A stretch of DNA of 43,999 nt from Flavobacteriales bacterium UBA6049 (GTDB lineage: Bacteria; Bacteroidota; Bacteroidia; Flavobacteriales_G; Salibacteraceae): NCBI GenBank assembly GCA_002429085.1, contig DIYR01000208.1:1-43999 (forward strand), given 5' to 3'. A program made the translations under genes and the position numbers. The notes beneath the pieces were generated by a model that ran no database searches, was not told the origin of the DNA, and was given only the letters and a program-made list of their open reading frames with translations. Every line of letters begins with the position of its first letter. The first letter of the stretch is position 1. Below are positions 41,854 to 43,999 of the stretch, piece after piece.

Positions 41854-42684
41854 CTAAAATGAAAAATCGGCTTCATCTGTTGACTCGATTCCACTTAATT
41901 TTTTTCCTAAATAAGTTGAAATGGCTGCTGAAACTTCAACTACAAGTTCAGCTTCAAGATATTCAGGAGCTTGCCCTTCTCTTAAATGTCTACCTTGTTC
42001 TGAGGTGAATCCCCAGATTTTTGTTACTGCTTGATCTAAAGGAGTTGGTATAGTTCCAGAGTATTTCTTCATTAATTCTCCGAGAGTAGCTTTTTTATCC
42101 CCTGTTACTTCTCTCGTTACGCATTCCAAACAAGCTAATGAATGTTGAATTGCTCCTGTAACGTCTGGTGATGGACGTCTTGACAAATCTTTTAAAGCTT
42201 CTTTTATCTCATTTTTAGCCGTTGATAATTTTGCTGTGTCAAGAACGTCTACAACTGTCTTAACCGCTGTTTCGAACACATCATCACCTCTTGTTTCAAT
42301 TTGTTCATTTACAATTTTCCAACCTATACCATTTGTAATGAAATACCCATTTATCTCGTCAATGAAAGTTTTCTTAGCATGAGGTTGAAGTTTTTGAATT
42401 ATTACTTCAATAATATCGTAAATTAAATACCATTCACAATTAGATAAATGTTCTCCCACTTCATAATCTATATTTGGAAATTCTGACCAATTGTTACTAT
42501 CTGGAGCAATTTTTAATACTCTACTAGTAATATTGCGGAGATCAGATGGGTTTTTACCTAAGTCGTAATAGGCCATTTTTATAAATCCACGAAGTCCTTC
42601 TGGCGCATCTTCTCGTATGGTTATTTCTTTTTCTGTTATTGAAAAGTGTCCATGTCGTTTTGAAAAAGTTTCTTTATTACTCAT
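41854..42684 (-). CDS. AbiJ-NTD4 domain protein (abortive-infection-like)
   Basis: 276 residues. Residues ~6-105 fit the AbiJ N-terminal domain 4: FSKRHG, EITIREDAPEGLRGFI, AYYDLGKNPSDLRNI, PDSNNWSEFPNI and EWYLIYDIIEVI are its conserved pieces. The C-terminal half is helical, with GAIQHSLACLECVTREVTG and GRHLREGQAPEYLEAELVVEVS resembling the HEPN-like half of AbiJ family effectors. First gene of a two-gene module with the Ymh-like gene. AbiJ family proteins stop phage spread by host growth arrest; activity here is untested. Confidence 0.82.
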   Translation of the reverse strand: MSNKETFSKRHGHFSITEKEITIREDAPEGLRGFIKMAYYDLGKNPSDLRNITSRVLKIAPDSNNWSEFPNIDYEVGEHLSNCEWYLIYDIIEVIIQKLQPHAKKTFIDEINGYFITNGIGWKIVNEQIETRGDDVFETAVKTVVDVLDTAKLSTAKNEIKEALKDLSRRPSPDVTGAIQHSLACLECVTREVTGDKKATLGELMKKYSGTIPTPLDQAVTKIWGFTSEQGRHLREGQAPEYLEAELVVEVSAAISTYLGKKLSGIESTDEADFSF

Positions 42685-43030
42685 TTGGTTTTTTAATTGC
42701 CGATAACTCGATTATTGAGGTTACAAAAAGTAAGTTTAACCCACTGACATTGGAGGGATAAGTACATTTTGTCTTTAATTCTTTCCAATGGTCACAAGCA
42801 ACCTATTGTATCTGATTCACAACTAAGCTAAATGGCGCAAACTACCTCTGAAATAGGTATAAAGATCTGGATTGGAGTTTAGCTAATCAGGTATTTGTGT
42901 CTAGTTATATTCAGATGCGTTTAATATTTTATGAGTGTTGTTTCATTTACTAATCAAACCAATGTTTGCTAAAACTATTTCCTTGTTTAATCCGCTGATT
43001 TAATTTTGTGGCTTCTTAGAATTAGAAAGC
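42685..43030. other. Intergenic region between defence pair and cyclophilin
   Basis: 346 bp between divergent genes. Apart from the cyclophilin promoter at its right end I see no gene, repeat or strong hairpin. The AbiJ-like promoter must lie near the left end but no clear element stands out. Confidence 0.6.
43001..43008 (+). promoter_or_regulatory. -7 element of the cyclophilin gene
   Basis: TAATTTTG matches TAnnTTTG perfectly, 22 bp before the start codon, implying a leader of about 15 bases. Confidence 0.5.
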
Positions 43031-43462
43031 ATGACAACAGGAACTATTAAAACAGAAAAAGGAGACATGAAGGTGTCGTTTTACGACAACGATGCTCCTA
43101 ATACAGTGGCTAACTTTACCAAGTTAGCAAATGATGGATACTACAATGGCTTAACGTTTCACCGTGTAATTGCAGATTTTGTTATTCAAGGTGGTTGCCC
43201 AGACGGAACAGGTGCAGGTGGACCAGGTTATAGCATCAATTGTGAGTTAGATGGAGACAACCAATACCACGATAGAGGTGTACTTTCTATGGCACATGCT
43301 GGAAGAAATACAGGTGGTTCTCAATTCTTTATTTGCCATAGCCGTAACAATACTGCTCACTTAGATGGAAACCATACGTGTTTTGGTAAGGTAACTGAAG
43401 GGTTAGATGTAATTGATGATATCCGCGCAGGTGATAAAATTATTGAAGTAGTGATTGACTAA
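43031..43462 (+). CDS. Peptidyl-prolyl cis-trans isomerase, cyclophilin type
   Basis: 143 residues, cytoplasmic single-domain cyclophilin. FHRVIADFVIQGG contains the catalytic Arg45, Phe50 and Gln53; MAHAGRNTGGSQFFI contains Met87, Gln98 and Phe100; LDGNHTCFGKV contains His115. It catalyses prolyl isomerisation in folding proteins. Somewhat shorter than E. coli PpiB (about 164 residues), typical of compact bacterial cyclophilins. Own promoter and terminator. Confidence 0.96.
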   Translation: MTTGTIKTEKGDMKVSFYDNDAPNTVANFTKLANDGYYNGLTFHRVIADFVIQGGCPDGTGAGGPGYSINCELDGDNQYHDRGVLSMAHAGRNTGGSQFFICHSRNNTAHLDGNHTCFGKVTEGLDVIDDIRAGDKIIEVVID

Positions 43463-43487
43463 GTGATTGGTGAATTAATCGTATTTG

Positions 43488-43518
43488 AACCGCTTGTGGA
43501 AACACAAGCGGTTTTTTT
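43488..43518 (+). terminator. Terminator after cyclophilin gene
   Basis: Perfect 11-bp stem AACCGCTTGTG (43488-43498) and CACAAGCGGTT (43503-43513), GAAA tetraloop, long T-run. Confidence 0.95.
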
Positions 43519-43662
43519 ATTTTAATGAGAAGTGTTGTTGTATCGGATCCTATTTCAAAAGAGAGAAATACTTTTTTAGTCTCATTCTAGTCCTGTTTTG
43601 GCTTGAACCAAAAAGGACCAAAAAATTCAAGGCTACCGAAAGTTTTGTCGAAAACTAGCGAT

Positions 43663-43818
43663 TCATTCCATTATCTCACCCAAACTCGCAAACGACATTA
43701 ACGCCTCTTTGAGTCGATGTTTGAGCTCAAACATGAGTTCGAAAGCCATTACATTCTTCTTGTTTTCTACCAAAACTTCCAGAATGCCAATGGATAAAAA
43801 TTCGCAATGTTGAAGCAT
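43663..43818 (-). CDS. Possible small ORF or remnant
   Basis: 51 codons from the ATG at 43816-43818 (MLQHCEFLSIGILEVLVENK ... ASLGEIME, stop at 43663); the frame is open about 15 codons further upstream. Helical, charged, not recognised. It lies next to a motif of the type GAACCAAAAAGGACCAAAAA (about 43605-43625) that I recall as common in intergenic repeats of Bacteroidota. More likely part of a dispersed repeat than a functional gene. Confidence 0.25.
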   Translation of the reverse strand: MLQHCEFLSIGILEVLVENKKNVMAFELMFELKHRLKEALMSFASLGEIME

Positions 43819-43999
43819 AATGTAGGAGAAGCATACATATTTTGTGTATCCTTCTAGTTGTAATTTCTAACGAAACGGAGATTATTTACTTAAAAGGAAG
43901 CTATTTACGTACACGCGTTCATTCAGTCAGTGATAAGCCCGCAGTAGCCGAAAGTGCGTGTTTTCAAAGAAAACACAGGCATGTAGGCGTAACAAGTGG
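43819..43999. other. Right-edge non-coding sequence with hairpin
   Basis: No ORF seen. GTGTTTTC-AAA-GAAAACAC (43958-43976) is a perfect hairpin within a less AT-rich stretch that runs off the window. It could be the start of a structured RNA or a repeat; nothing more can be said. Confidence 0.3.

Noticed and set aside
43954..43999. Group II intron 5' end (GTGCG start)
   Set aside because: Only the five-base consensus fits; the following sequence shows no recognisable domain I, and the window ends.

Overview
The window reads as a chromosomal segment of a marine-type Bacteroidota, most likely a Flavobacteriia relative. The grounds are low GC, surface proteins ending in type IX secretion (T9SS) sorting domains, a SprB-repeat adhesin, lipoproteins with an acidic stretch right after the lipobox cysteine, few Shine-Dalgarno sequences, and promoter elements of the TAnnTTTG type. 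No rRNA, tRNA, CRISPR array, insertion sequence or phage module was seen.

Left part (1-11.9 kb): the 3' end of a giant SprB-repeat adhesin; a polytopic membrane protein; a minus-strand run of four lipoproteins (an S41 protease, two paralogues of an unrecognised family, one unrecognised beta-rich protein) led by a membrane-anchored AraC-type regulator; an alpha/beta hydrolase; and a DUF2911-TPR protein.

Centre (12-29.5 kb): a nearly co-directional accessory block for small-molecule redox and electrophile stress. It holds four alpha/beta hydrolases, three antibiotic-biosynthesis-monooxygenase (ABM) domain proteins, an aldo/keto reductase, three short-chain dehydrogenases, two DoxX-like membrane proteins, OsmC with a divergent OxyR, Ohr with an OhrR-type MarR regulator, a CxxC mini-protein, a double CHRD lipoprotein and three paralogous AraC regulators. 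The block seems built by duplication: the cassette [secreted ABM - terminator - AraC] occurs twice, hydrolases and SDRs sit as tandem paralogues, and ABM and hydrolase paralogues come in cytoplasmic and exported forms. Two promoters share a tandem 21-bp-spaced CCTGTAAAA operator at the same distance from a -7-like element. Two others share GGCT boxes at a fixed distance from AATTTTG. Both look like operators for the resident AraC proteins.

Right part (29.6-44 kb): a very lysine-rich H1-like protein; a T9SS-exported endonuclease/exonuclease/phosphatase-fold enzyme; a probable operon of AraC, two SxxK serine hydrolases and a formylglycine-generating-enzyme-like protein; a six-gene minus-strand run of housekeeping and unknown enzymes that includes an inner-membrane protein with LAS-type metallopeptidase motifs; a two-gene putative defence module (HEPN-like TIGR02391 protein plus AbiJ-NTD4 protein) beside a frameshifted pseudogene; and a cyclophilin. 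The last 480 bases hold a terminator and probably decayed, structured sequence.

The best candidates for something undescribed are the electrophile/peroxide block with its shared operators and the two-gene abortive-infection-like module at 41.0-42.7 kb.
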